Origin: Rhizobium jaguaris
GTDB lineage: Bacteria; Pseudomonadota; Alphaproteobacteria; Rhizobiales; Rhizobiaceae
NCBI RefSeq assembly: GCF_003627755.1
Contig: NZ_CP032695.1
Span: forward strand, 1,364,001-1,428,000
DNA: 64,000 nucleotides
Direction: 5' to 3'
Shown: positions 45,220-54,094 of the stretch, in pieces
Layout of the letters: every line of letters begins with the position of its first letter
Numbering within the stretch: position 1 is the first letter of the stretch
Translations under genes and position numbers: made by a program
Notes under the pieces: model-generated
Databases searched by the model: none
What the model saw: the letters and a program-made list of their open reading frames with translations, nothing else
What the model was told of the DNA's origin: nothing

Positions 45220-46536
45220 TCAGATTTTCGGGGATGCCGCGGCTCCAACCTGAGTTTCCCTGGCGATCTGCTCCCTGCGCGATATCTGCTGTTCGACGAC
45301 GAATACGAGCAGCCCGCCGATAGCCAGGCATGCGGCCAGGAAGAACATCGGTGCGATCGTGCTTCCCGTAGCGTCTTTGATCCATGGCACGACGTTCTGG
45401 GCAACGAAGCCGCCTAGATTGCCAACGGAGTTGATCGCCGCGAGGCCTGCTGCGGCGCCGGCACCCTTCAGGAATCGCGAGGGCAGGCTCCAGAACACCG
45501 GCTGACCGGCAAAGATACCGGCCGCAGCTATGCACAGGAACGCGAACTGTAGCGTGTGGTCCGGGATCAGCGCGGAAAGCAGGAGCGTTATCGCGCCGAC
45601 AAAAGCCGGGATGACGATATAGGCCGTCTTGGATTTCGCGTTTTTCGCCATGGCGGGAACGACGTAGAGGGAGATCGCGACCAGGGCCCAGGGAATGATA
45701 TTCAGGAAACCGTTTTCGGTATTGCCGACGCCGAAGCTTTTCACGATCGTCGGCAGCCAGTAGCTGAGGCCGTAGGCCGAGAGCGGAAAGGCGACATAGC
45801 AGAGCGCCATCAGCAGCACGCGCGGGTCGACGAGCGCCTTGAAACCGCTATCGGAATTCTTGTCCATACCCGCATTTTCGGAGGTGATCCTGTCCTGTAA
45901 CCAGCGCTTCTCCTCGTCAGAGAGGAAATGTGCCTGCGCTGGACGGTCAGATAGATAAAACAGTGTCACAACGCCCAAGATGATGGCTGGAATACCCGTT
46001 GCGAGGAACACCCATTGCCAGCCGGAAATATTATAGAGCCCATCGAGATCGAGCAGGGTACCGCCGAGCGGCGCGCCGACGGCGTTGGCAAATGCACTGA
46101 AGATCATGAACAGCCCGACCATCGTCCCACGATAGGCCGACGGGAACCAGAGCGTGAGAAGGTAGAGGACGCCGGGAAAGAAGCCTGCCTCGCAAGCGCC
46201 GAGCAGGAAGCGCAGGATATAGAACATCGTCGCATTCTGCGTATAGGCGAGGAGCGTCGTCACGATGCCCCAGGATACGAGAATTCTGGCGAACCATTTG
46301 CTGGCACCAAATCTCTCCAGCATCAGATTGCTCGGCACTTCAAAGATGAAGTAGCCGATGAAAAAGAGGGACGCGCCGAGGCCATAGGCATATTCGCTCA
46401 TCCCGAGCGCATCGACCATCTGCAGCTTGGCGAAGCTGACATTCTGACGGTCGATGTAGGCTACCAGGTATAGAAGCCCTAAGAAGGGCATCAGGCGCCA
46501 GGTGATTTTCGAGATGAGCTGTTTTTCGTCGACCAT
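45220..46536 (-). CDS. MFS transporter, anion:cation symporter (ACS) family
   Basis: 438 aa, AGGAGAAC before the ATG. Twelve TM helices, opening ITWRLMPFLGLLYLVAYIDRQNVSFAKLQM as in tartrate, phthalate and sugar-acid importers (TtuB/ExuT-like), and LGACEAGFFPGVLYLLTLWFPSAYRG around TM4-5. It likely brings in an organic acid used by the enolase-superfamily enzymes. It stands between those genes and the amidohydrolase, all on one strand. Confidence 0.9.
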   Translation of the reverse strand: MVDEKQLISKITWRLMPFLGLLYLVAYIDRQNVSFAKLQMVDALGMSEYAYGLGASLFFIGYFIFEVPSNLMLERFGASKWFARILVSWGIVTTLLAYTQNATMFYILRFLLGACEAGFFPGVLYLLTLWFPSAYRGTMVGLFMIFSAFANAVGAPLGGTLLDLDGLYNISGWQWVFLATGIPAIILGVVTLFYLSDRPAQAHFLSDEEKRWLQDRITSENAGMDKNSDSGFKALVDPRVLLMALCYVAFPLSAYGLSYWLPTIVKSFGVGNTENGFLNIIPWALVAISLYVVPAMAKNAKSKTAYIVIPAFVGAITLLLSALIPDHTLQFAFLCIAAAGIFAGQPVFWSLPSRFLKGAGAAAGLAAINSVGNLGGFVAQNVVPWIKDATGSTIAPMFFLAACLAIGGLLVFVVEQQISRREQIARETQVGAAASPKI

Positions 46537-46866
46537 GGCGGTTCTCCTAAAATGTTATTCGATTTCTGAGCACTCGAAGATGAGCGAGCTGATTATTTCG
46601 CTTTCTAGATGTGGCGGCGGGAGGGTGTGGCAATATGTGTTTAGACAGAAATCCGGACTGCAGAAACCAGTGGCCGAACAGGTCACCGAAGACATCCGGT
46701 GTGCGACACGCAACTATCACTCCGCCGAAGACAAAATCCGAATGTGCCGGAGGGCCTGCGCGGCGAGGAGGGTATTGCTGCTCTCTGCCATTGCGGGGGC
46801 ATTGCCGAGAGCATCTACTGCTGTAGATTGAAGCAAGGTTTCGATCCGAACGTTTTGCGAGCAGTC
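46537..46866. other. Intergenic region upstream of the MFS gene
   Basis: 330 bp between minus-strand genes. Contains the presumed MFS promoter. Open frames here have no ribosome sites or recognisable product. Nothing else seen. Confidence 0.4.
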
Positions 46867-48423
46867 TTACGGCATGGGCGTCTTCGAGTCGACTGCCTCC
46901 TCCACAAACTCGACGCCGAGTTCCTGGCTTCCATCACGCATAAGCAGATGCTGCGGTATTCCATCGGGACGCAGCCTCGTTTCTGCCAGCGGCGACACAT
47001 ATTTCCGGCCGGCCTTGCGGCGGTCGAAATCGGCACGGGCGGCAGCGCGCAGTTCGGCGCTGGTCATCAGGTCGTAACCGACGCCAGCCATTATAATTGC
47101 CGAGTAGATCGATCCCTTGTCGCCGATGCTCATACCGCCGCAGGCTGTCACTGGCCAGGTATGCAGGCCGACGCCGATCGGCATTGTGGCTATGGCGAAA
47201 AGGCCGGTAGGCGTGTTGAAGCTCACGTCGCCGACATCGGTGCTGCCGCCAGTGGTGATTTCGGGCAGCATTGGCATGATGACGGGCATGAGGCCGGCTT
47301 CCGGCAGCTGCATTTCGCGCTGAAAGGCCTTGGCGAATTCCTGCTCCTCCTCCGTCCACTCCATGGGGAGCTTCGTCATATGGGCGTGGATCTGGTTCAC
47401 CAGCGTTTCGTTCGGCAGCAGATCGTACATCCCGAAGAAATGATCAATTTCGACGTGGGTCTGCGTCGAGGTGGCCGCACCGCTGGCGACATCCTTGACC
47501 CATTCCGTGACGGTGTTGACATCTTCCCGATCCTGATCGCGGATCACGATGATAATCTCGGCGGAGGCGGGAATGACATTCGCCGCCGTGCCAGCATCCG
47601 TATAGATATAGTGCAGACGCGTCGTCGGCTTCATATGCTCGCGCATGAACTGGATGCCAATGCCGAAAAGTTCGGCCCCCTTCAGCGCGCTACGGCCTTC
47701 CCAAGGGTCGACGCCGGCATGAGCGGTGCGGCCGATATAGCGTATCCGCAGTATGTTGGCGGCCGCGCTCCTGAGCAGGCCCGTGGCGTTCATCGGTCCC
47801 GGATGCCAGGCGAGGCAGGCGTCGAGGTCACTGAACAGCCCGTCGCGGGCCATATAGACCTTGGCACCCTCGGTTTCCTCTGCCGCGCAGCCGTAGACCC
47901 GGATGGTTCCCGGTACTTTTTTGTCGATCATCATATTCTTCAACGCGAACGCCGCGCCGGTGCAGCCCGCGCCCAACATGTTGTGGCCGCACCCATGACC
48001 GACCTCGACACCTGTGGGGCCGGGCGTCTGGCGCGACTCGGCAGCATTGCCGAGGTCCGGAAGTGCGTCGTATTCCGGCAGGAAGCCGATCTTCGGTCCG
48101 CTTTCGCCCTGCGTCCATTCGGCCACGAACGCCGTAGGTATGCCGGAAGTCCCGGTGCTGACGACCTTGAAGCCGGCCTCCCGCAACTCCCGAAGATGGA
48201 TTTCCGACGACTTCTCCTCCTGTAGCGAAAGCTCCGGGGTCTTCCAGACCTCGCGTGAGATTCGCAGGATCGCCTCGCGGACCGCCTCGACGGCGTCATG
48301 CGCGGCTTTGGCAGACTCGGGAACGTTGCCGTCCTCAGCCGCGGCGAAGGAAGGCGGCATCATCCACACGGCCGTGGACGCAAGCGAGCCTGCTAGCAGT
48401 GTCCGGCGCGAAATCTCGTTCAT
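46867..48423 (-). CDS. M20-family amidohydrolase (AbgB-like) with Tat signal
   Basis: 518 aa from ATG at 48423. MNEISRRTLLAGSLASTAVWMMPPSFA is a twin-arginine signal, so it works in the periplasm. The metallopeptidase core has VGHGCGHNMLGAG, CAAEETEGAKV (Glu pair) and LAWHPGPMN, and the dimerisation domain starts near RIRYIGRTAHAG. AbgB/M20D members cleave N-acyl amino acids and p-aminobenzoyl-glutamate. It may hydrolyse the compound outside so its product can enter through the MFS or ABC importer. Confidence 0.88.
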   Translation of the reverse strand: MNEISRRTLLAGSLASTAVWMMPPSFAAAEDGNVPESAKAAHDAVEAVREAILRISREVWKTPELSLQEEKSSEIHLRELREAGFKVVSTGTSGIPTAFVAEWTQGESGPKIGFLPEYDALPDLGNAAESRQTPGPTGVEVGHGCGHNMLGAGCTGAAFALKNMMIDKKVPGTIRVYGCAAEETEGAKVYMARDGLFSDLDACLAWHPGPMNATGLLRSAAANILRIRYIGRTAHAGVDPWEGRSALKGAELFGIGIQFMREHMKPTTRLHYIYTDAGTAANVIPASAEIIIVIRDQDREDVNTVTEWVKDVASGAATSTQTHVEIDHFFGMYDLLPNETLVNQIHAHMTKLPMEWTEEEQEFAKAFQREMQLPEAGLMPVIMPMLPEITTGGSTDVGDVSFNTPTGLFAIATMPIGVGLHTWPVTACGGMSIGDKGSIYSAIIMAGVGYDLMTSAELRAAARADFDRRKAGRKYVSPLAETRLRPDGIPQHLLMRDGSQELGVEFVEEAVDSKTPMP

Positions 48424-48488
48424 CCTGATGAAAGATTCGTTCCACATGGCGAGTCATCCCAACAACGTCCAACGATCCCAGACACAAA

Positions 48489-48522
48489 TAACCGGCACAT
48501 GTTTGTAACCGGCACATGTTTG
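48489..48522. repeat. Perfect 17-bp tandem duplication upstream of the amidohydrolase
   Basis: TAACCGGCACATGTTTG occurs twice in a row (48489-48505, 48506-48522), 66 bp upstream of the start at 48423. Each unit contains the palindrome ACATGT. Confidence 0.85.
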
Positions 48523-48672
48523 CGGCAAGGCATCAAGGGACAGGCTTGGTGGGGATGATGGCACCTCGGCTGGCAGAAATCCAGCCCAACAGTCCTGAGC
48601 CGTTCCTGTATAAGCTGTAGGTTGGCCTGTTGGTTCTTCTGGAACTGAGGCCACCTAGGCGTGTCCGCCGGC

Positions 48673-49719
48673 TCAATTCGAGCGCGACGCCACCCAGTGG
48701 TGCCACTCTTCCTCGCTGCCATGGAAAGCGTTGAGGTCGATCCGACCTTCGACGCCATGCGAGAGGCCGGAACCGGAATATTGCCAGAAGAGCCATTTGC
48801 GTCCCGGATAGACCTTGGAGGGGTGCGCAGCGACCGAGCGCAGCCAGAAGGGATAATCGGCGAACTCGCCCTTCAAGTTGTCGCGGTAGAAATCCGGAGA
48901 GGTATAGATGATCGGGCGTTGGCCGTAATACCTCTCAAGCTTGTCCATAAAAACCTGCATTTTTTCCAGGACATGCTCGCGTGAAAGCCGTCTCTTGCAG
49001 CTGGAGTCGCCATTCCATTCGACGTCTATGACCGGCGGGAGGGCGCCTGCCTCCCTTGGAACATTGCGGATGAACCAGTCGGCCTGTTCGCCGGCGGTTC
49101 GGCACCAATAGAAGAAGTGATAGGCACCCCGTTTCAGCCCGGCCTCTTTGGCCCTGCGCCAGTTCTTGTTGAACATCGGATCTAGGTGATCGCCACCGTC
49201 GGTCGCTTTCAAATAGACGAAGTTTGCGCCCTGTGCCTGCAACGTCTCCCAATCGATCTCACCCTGCCAGCGCGAAACGTCGACGCCGTGCACGGCAAGT
49301 TTTCTCGGCGAGGAACTGCCGAAGTTGATAGGTTTGGCGTCACGGAAACGACGGCTGTAGATTTGTGCTCGTGCTTGCGGAGCCGCGGCGATCGCAGGGC
49401 TGGCCGGCATGAGCAACGCGACCGGTTTTTCCGCGGGGATCGGTACGTCGCCGGTCCTGGCCGTGGGCGTGGGTAGGAATGCCTGCGGCTCCGAGGGCGG
49501 CGCCGTCCAGCCCAATGCTTGCTGCTGGGCATCCTGTCGCTGGGTCACCTGCACAGTAGCGTTGCCTACGCTAGCAGAGGGTACAGGGCCGCTCGATCGA
49601 GTGATGGAACTGGTCGTTTCTTGCGACGGTGTTCCGGCCTCTTCCGAACCGGAACTGGCGACGCAAGCCGATAAGATGAGGGAAGCAAGAAAAATTGCTG
49701 ACACAGCCGATAGACGCAT
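48673..49719 (-). CDS. GH25-family muramidase lipoprotein
   Basis: 348 aa from ATG at 49719. Signal with lipobox LSAC (MRLSAVSAIFLASLILSAC), a Ser/Thr/Pro/Gln-rich linker to about 135, then a GH25 lysozyme domain: HGVDVSRWQGEIDW, FVYLKATDGGDHLDP, GAYHFFYWCR, catalytic pair in VIDVEWNGDSSCKRR and IIYTSPDFY. It should hydrolyse peptidoglycan from the outer membrane's inner face. Monocistronic. Confidence 0.92.
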   Translation of the reverse strand: MRLSAVSAIFLASLILSACVASSGSEEAGTPSQETTSSITRSSGPVPSASVGNATVQVTQRQDAQQQALGWTAPPSEPQAFLPTPTARTGDVPIPAEKPVALLMPASPAIAAAPQARAQIYSRRFRDAKPINFGSSSPRKLAVHGVDVSRWQGEIDWETLQAQGANFVYLKATDGGDHLDPMFNKNWRRAKEAGLKRGAYHFFYWCRTAGEQADWFIRNVPREAGALPPVIDVEWNGDSSCKRRLSREHVLEKMQVFMDKLERYYGQRPIIYTSPDFYRDNLKGEFADYPFWLRSVAAHPSKVYPGRKWLFWQYSGSGLSHGVEGRIDLNAFHGSEEEWHHWVASRSN

Positions 49720-49906
49720 AGGAACCCGTACGCAAAAACAACAGTCGACGACCGAATCCATGCCGTCGGAAAACCACCGACATGAAATGCTAACGGACAA
49801 TTACCAAAAAAGATTGAATCCAATCTTTACGGTTCAGCGACCAACGTCGCTGCGCGAAGAGAAAGCGACATCGCCATTGATCGTCGTCGGTTTGGCGCGC
49901 GCCGGG

Positions 49907-50212
49907 TCAGGACCGGCGGGCGCCGCTTCGTTCGCGGGAGAGAAGCCTCAGCCAGGGAGCGGAATGAAACACGCTCATGAGCAGGTACATCGGGACCATT
50001 CCGCTGAGCGGTGAAGCCCCGTGCGCGGCAGAGCAGAGCATATCCTCGCCGCCGGTGGCAGCTGTCAGCAGCGCCATAACCGCAAATGCCGGCGCCGCTG
50101 CCAGGGGTAGCCAACGGGAGATGCCAGTGGCGGGAACGTTGTCGCTGAGGCCGCCGGCAGAACCGCTGCCGACGGGTGAGGCCTGATTTGTGCTGTTGGA
50201 TTGGAGAGACAT
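49907..50212 (-). CDS. Small hypothetical membrane protein
   Basis: 101 aa with two hydrophobic segments (WLPLAAAPAFAVMALLTAATG and MVPMYLLMSVFHSAPWLRLL). It begins 6 bp after the DUF899 stop, on the same strand, so is probably cotranscribed. An alternative frame of 131 aa (49827-50222) in the same place has poorer composition. Function unknown. Confidence 0.6.
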   Translation of the reverse strand: MSLQSNSTNQASPVGSGSAGGLSDNVPATGISRWLPLAAAPAFAVMALLTAATGGEDMLCSAAHGASPLSGMVPMYLLMSVFHSAPWLRLLSRERSGARRS

Positions 50213-50218
50213 CGAACG

Positions 50219-50989
50219 TCAACCCCGACCATATTTGTCATGGTGGCGCCACCAGATACCGTCCTCGTTGCGTCCCTTGGGGGCACGGTCGAGCCATTGG
50301 TACATGCCCCAAAGGCCGTCCAGCCCGCGCGCATAGCTGGAATAGGTGTGGTAAACGATGCCGTCGTCGAGCACGAAGGCGCTCATGCCCGGCCTGTCGC
50401 GCGTAAATGTAGCAGCGTCGGTTCCGGTCATGGCTGCTATTTGTGTAACCGGTCCCTCGGTCTTGCCTGCGACAAGCTGAGGCGAGGGCGCTTCGCGGCG
50501 GAAGTTATATTCTATACCACCGTCGCGCTGTTGCTCCTCGGTGAACAAAACGCTGAAGTCGCGGTTAAAATCACTGCCGAACGAAGATGCCCACGGGAAG
50601 ATCCAACCCATCCGCTGCTTGAAAGCTTGCAGCTTTGCGAGCGGTGCACGCGATATCGCCGAGAAGGCGACGTCGTGGTTTTCGAGATGGACGACGAAGC
50701 CGTTGAACCCATCCGCGATCGAAGAGCAGGAGGGGCACCCGGCCGTATAGTCGGGGCCGAACATGAAGTGGTAGACGAGAAGCTGCGAGCGCCCTTTGAA
50801 GAGATCCGCGAGCGAGGCGCGTCCCTCGTCAGTCTCGAACCGATAATCCTTGCCGATTCTGACCCACGGCAATGCTTGACGCCGCAGTGCCAGCTCGTCG
50901 CTGCGCCGCGTCAGCTCCTTCTCATCCTCGAGCAGATCGAGCCTCGCGGCCAACCACTCTTCCCGTGTCGCGGTCAAATGTGCCGTCAT
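50219..50989 (-). CDS. DUF899 family thioredoxin-fold protein
   Basis: 256 aa from ATG at 50989, GGAGAAG upstream; the frame runs open farther upstream but into the neighbour's promoter. EEWLAARLDLLEDEKELTRRSDELALRRQALPWVRIGKDYRFET is the typical start region of DUF899. LLVYHFMFGPDYTAGCPSCSSIADGFNG has a CxxC-like pair in the thioredoxin fold and WYSYSSYARGLDGLWGMYQWLDRAPKG-type sequence (here YHTYSSYARGLDGLWGM) closes it. Role unknown. Divergent from the TPR regulator. Confidence 0.9.
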   Translation of the reverse strand: MTAHLTATREEWLAARLDLLEDEKELTRRSDELALRRQALPWVRIGKDYRFETDEGRASLADLFKGRSQLLVYHFMFGPDYTAGCPSCSSIADGFNGFVVHLENHDVAFSAISRAPLAKLQAFKQRMGWIFPWASSFGSDFNRDFSVLFTEEQQRDGGIEYNFRREAPSPQLVAGKTEGPVTQIAAMTGTDAATFTRDRPGMSAFVLDDGIVYHTYSSYARGLDGLWGMYQWLDRAPKGRNEDGIWWRHHDKYGRG

Positions 50990-51109
50990 TGTTCTTCTCC
51001 TTTGACTGTCTGTCGTCGTATCACTCAAGATGCAACGTGTTGGTTGGTGGCCGTAATAAAATACGCCGCCTGCTGAAATGAGGGGAGTTACAAGTTTGAC
51101 GGGATTTCG

Positions 51110-52330
51110 ATGGACTCGATGATCACCGCTGCGGCGCGGGCGCTGGCCACGGGTGACCCTCTTGGGGCATTGAAGCGGGTCGCCCTGCGTGACGACGCGC
51201 CCGCACTGGCGCTGAGAGGCATCGCAATGGCACAGCTCGGCGATCTCGTCCGGGCAAAGGTGCTCCTCAAGAATGCTGCGCGCGCGTTCGGTCCGAAAGA
51301 GGCCATGGCTCGCGCGCGCTGTATTGTCGCCGAGGCTGAGATTGCACTCGTGTCGCGCGACCTTGCCTGGCCGGCTAAGGCGCTTGCTGCGGCGCGGGCG
51401 ACGCTTGAAGCGCACGGCGACCGGATGAATGCCGCCCATGCACGCAATCTCGAGGTCAGGCGGCTGCTCCTGATCGGCCATCTCGATGAGGCCGAGCGGA
51501 TGCTTGCCGAGCTCGATCCGACCCTGCTGCCTCCTGTTTCGAGGGCCGCTTACGAGTTGGTGGTTGCCGGAATCGCCGTTCGGCGCCTGCAGACGAAGGC
51601 AGCGCGCGCGGCACTCACCCGAGCCGAGCAGGCTGCGCGGGCAGCGAACATTCCCGCGCTGGCGGCGGAGGTAGAAAGCGCTTCCCTTGTCCTGAATACG
51701 CCTGCGGCGCGCTTGGTCCGTCGTGGCGAGGAACGCCCGCTCCTGCTTGAAGAGGTGGAGACGCTTCTGGCATCGGGAGAACTCGTCGTGGACGCATGCC
51801 GAAATGTCGTTCGGAACGCGGGCGGCGTCGTTTCACTTGCGACGCGCCCGGTGTTGTTCGCGCTTGCCCGTGCGCTGGGTGAGGCCTGGCCCGGAGACGT
51901 GCCGAGGAACACCCTCCTCGCACGCGCCTTCCGGGCGAAACATGCCGATGAATCGCATCGCGCACGGCTGCGGGTCGAAATGGGGCGGCTCCGCGCGGAG
52001 CTTCGGACGCTGGCGGACGTCAAGGCGACGAAGGGAGGCTTTACGCTGGTGCCGCGCCGCGGGCGCAAGGTCGTGGTGCTGGCGCCACCTGTTGAGGAGC
52101 AGCATGCAGCCGTGCTTGCCTTCCTTGCCGACGGAGAATCCTGGTCAAGTTCGGCTCTTGCGATTGCGCTTGGGGCTAGCCCGCGTACAGTGCAGCGGGC
52201 ACTTGAACAACTTGCTGCGGCAGGCAAGGTACAGTCGTTGGGCCTCGGGAGGGCACGCCGCTGGATGACCCCACCCGTACTTGGATTTCCGACGATCTTG
52301 TTACTCCCCGGTCCGCTGCTGAACGAGTAG
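51110..52330 (+). CDS. Regulator with TPR-like helices and C-terminal winged helix
   Basis: 406 aa. Residues about 1-220 are Ala/Leu/Arg-rich amphipathic helices like TPR pairs (GALKRVALRDDAPALALRGIAMAQLGDLVRAKVLLKNAARAFGP). Residues about 250-300 resemble a transcriptional-activator wing (RARLRVEMGRLRAELRTLADV), and a DeoR/MarR-like winged helix is near 340-385 (SSSALAIALGASPRTVQRALEQLAAAGKVQ). It is cytoplasmic and probably controls the neighbouring beta-propeller or DUF899 gene. Confidence 0.7.
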   Translation: MDSMITAAARALATGDPLGALKRVALRDDAPALALRGIAMAQLGDLVRAKVLLKNAARAFGPKEAMARARCIVAEAEIALVSRDLAWPAKALAAARATLEAHGDRMNAAHARNLEVRRLLLIGHLDEAERMLAELDPTLLPPVSRAAYELVVAGIAVRRLQTKAARAALTRAEQAARAANIPALAAEVESASLVLNTPAARLVRRGEERPLLLEEVETLLASGELVVDACRNVVRNAGGVVSLATRPVLFALARALGEAWPGDVPRNTLLARAFRAKHADESHRARLRVEMGRLRAELRTLADVKATKGGFTLVPRRGRKVVVLAPPVEEQHAAVLAFLADGESWSSSALAIALGASPRTVQRALEQLAAAGKVQSLGLGRARRWMTPPVLGFPTILLLPGPLLNE

Positions 52331-52339
52331 GATGAGAGC

Positions 52340-53008
52340 ATGAAACAATCCGCTGCTGAAATCCTCAGAGAGTATGGACCCTTTCCAGATGCCGATCACA
52401 TACATGGCGTCACCTTCGACGGCCGACACGTCTGGTTTGCGTCTGGAGATCGGCTGAACGCCTTCGATCCGGTAACTGGGAAGACGGTGCGCTCGATTGA
52501 TGTCGCCGCTCATGCGGGAACGGCTTTCGATGGTGGGCACCTGTTCCAGATCGCCGAGGGCCGCATCCAGAAAATCGATCCGCAGACCGGCCGCGTACTC
52601 GCCACGATCCCGGCGCCTGGCGGCGGCGAAGACTCGGGGCTAGCATGGGCCGAGGGGACGCTCTGGGTTGGGCAGCATCGTGGCCGGAAAATCCATCAGA
52701 TCGATCCACAGACAGGAGCGATCCTTCGCACGATCGAGTCCAATCGCGTTGTTACCGGCGTCACCTGGGTCGACGGCGAGCTTTGGCATGGCACCTGGGA
52801 AGGTGACGAGAGCGATGTGAGGCGGATCGATCCTGAAACGGGAAAGGTGCTGGAGAGGCTCGATATGCCGCCTGGAACGGGCGTGTCGGGACTGGAGTGC
52901 GATGGCGGCGATCAGTTCTTCTGTGGCGGCGGACGCAGCGGCAAGGTGAGAGCCGTTCGCCGGCCAGGTCGCGTCTCCAAGTCCAAAGGCCCGAGTCAGG
53001 ACTTATAA
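52340..53008 (+). CDS. Small beta-propeller protein (glutaminyl-cyclase/PQQ-repeat-like)
   Basis: 222 aa. Repeating WD/PQQ-like blades: RLNAFDPVTGKTVRSIDV, RIQKIDPQTGRVLATI, KIHQIDPQTGAILRTI, RRIDPETGKVLERL. Each has IDPxTGxVL, like Plant-type glutaminyl cyclase and SMP-30-type propellers. There is no signal peptide. It starts 9 bp behind the TPR regulator and is translated in the same unit. No catalytic assignment is possible; the last 20 residues are basic and low-complexity. Confidence 0.75.
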   Translation: MKQSAAEILREYGPFPDADHIHGVTFDGRHVWFASGDRLNAFDPVTGKTVRSIDVAAHAGTAFDGGHLFQIAEGRIQKIDPQTGRVLATIPAPGGGEDSGLAWAEGTLWVGQHRGRKIHQIDPQTGAILRTIESNRVVTGVTWVDGELWHGTWEGDESDVRRIDPETGKVLERLDMPPGTGVSGLECDGGDQFFCGGGRSGKVRAVRRPGRVSKSKGPSQDL

Positions 53009-53075
53009 ATCGAGTTGAGGCTCAGATAGGCTTTTGGCCCTGCACGTCCTCGCTTCGCAGTGGAACAACAAGAGT

Positions 53076-53960
53076 TTACTCCTGATGGTGCAGCTCGTTC
53101 GCCAGGAAATCGATAAAGGTCTGAACGCGATGACTGGGCGCGCTGCCATTCGTGACCGCATATAAATTGGCGCTATCCGGCAGAAACCTATCAAGCGCCG
53201 TCACCAGCGCATCGGATGCCAATTCGTCGCGGACATCCCAGGCGGGGCTCAGGAAGACGCCATAGCCCTTCAACGCCCACCGCTTCAAAATGGAGCCGTC
53301 GTTCGCGACACGATTTCCGGATACGCGCGTTGAAATCTTCCTGCCGCCATCCACGAAATGCCAGGTCGAAAACGTCGTTGCGGGCCTCGAGACCATGAGG
53401 CAATTGTGGCCCGATAGGTCATCGGGATGCGCCGGCAGCCCATGTGAATCCCAATAGGAGGGAGCTGCACATATGACCCGCTGACCACGCAAAATCAGAC
53501 GGGCTTTTAGCGAAGAGTCTCGCAGAGGCCCGTTTCGTATCGCGAGATCGATGTTGTGCTCGACGAGATCAATAACGGCATCCGAGAGATGCAGGTCTAT
53601 TGAAACGCCGGAGTGCAACTCCATGAACCGGTCGATCGCCGGAACAATCTTGCTCCTGCCAAAGTCAACGGTTGAAGTCACTCTGATGGGGCCACGCAAG
53701 GGTCCCCCTCTTACTCCTTCGACGGAGGCGTCCCAGTCTGCCAACAATCGCCGGGCATTCGACAGGAACCGCAGCCCCTCGTATGTGAACGATAGCCGGC
53801 GCGTTGACCGCCTGATCAGTGTCGTGCCTGCCTGATCCTCCAACTGTTGCAGTGCCACCGTAGCAGTCGACGTAGCGACCGAGCTCTGTCGTGCCGCCGC
53901 TGACAGGCTTCCCGCTTCCGCGATGCTGACGAATAGACGCAGCGCATCCAAGGTGTCCAT
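53076..53960 (-). CDS. LysR-family transcriptional regulator
   Basis: 294 aa from ATG at 53960 with GGAG upstream. Typical HTH (LRLFVSIAEAGSLSAAARQSSVATSTATVALQQLEDQAGTTLIRRSTR) and an effector domain (IRVTSTVDFGRSKIVPAIDRFMELHSGVSIDLHLSD). Divergent from the quinone oxidoreductase gene (134 bp between starts), so likely its regulator. The C-terminal ends NELHHQE. Confidence 0.92.
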   Translation of the reverse strand: MDTLDALRLFVSIAEAGSLSAAARQSSVATSTATVALQQLEDQAGTTLIRRSTRRLSFTYEGLRFLSNARRLLADWDASVEGVRGGPLRGPIRVTSTVDFGRSKIVPAIDRFMELHSGVSIDLHLSDAVIDLVEHNIDLAIRNGPLRDSSLKARLILRGQRVICAAPSYWDSHGLPAHPDDLSGHNCLMVSRPATTFSTWHFVDGGRKISTRVSGNRVANDGSILKRWALKGYGVFLSPAWDVRDELASDALVTALDRFLPDSANLYAVTNGSAPSHRVQTFIDFLANELHHQE

Positions 53961-54094
53961 TTCTCGAAAACTCCGAAAGGTGCTGTCGAAATAGCCACGA
54001 TTATCAAAAAAGACGAAATAATCAATATCTCGGACATGAACTTTGGAGACGACCACTCGATGAGAGTGGCGCTACAGCTTGGAAGGAAATCGAG

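Noticed and set aside
46699..48225. 508-codon open frame on the plus strand
   Set aside because: Antisense of the M20 amidohydrolase, which has intact motifs and a Tat signal.
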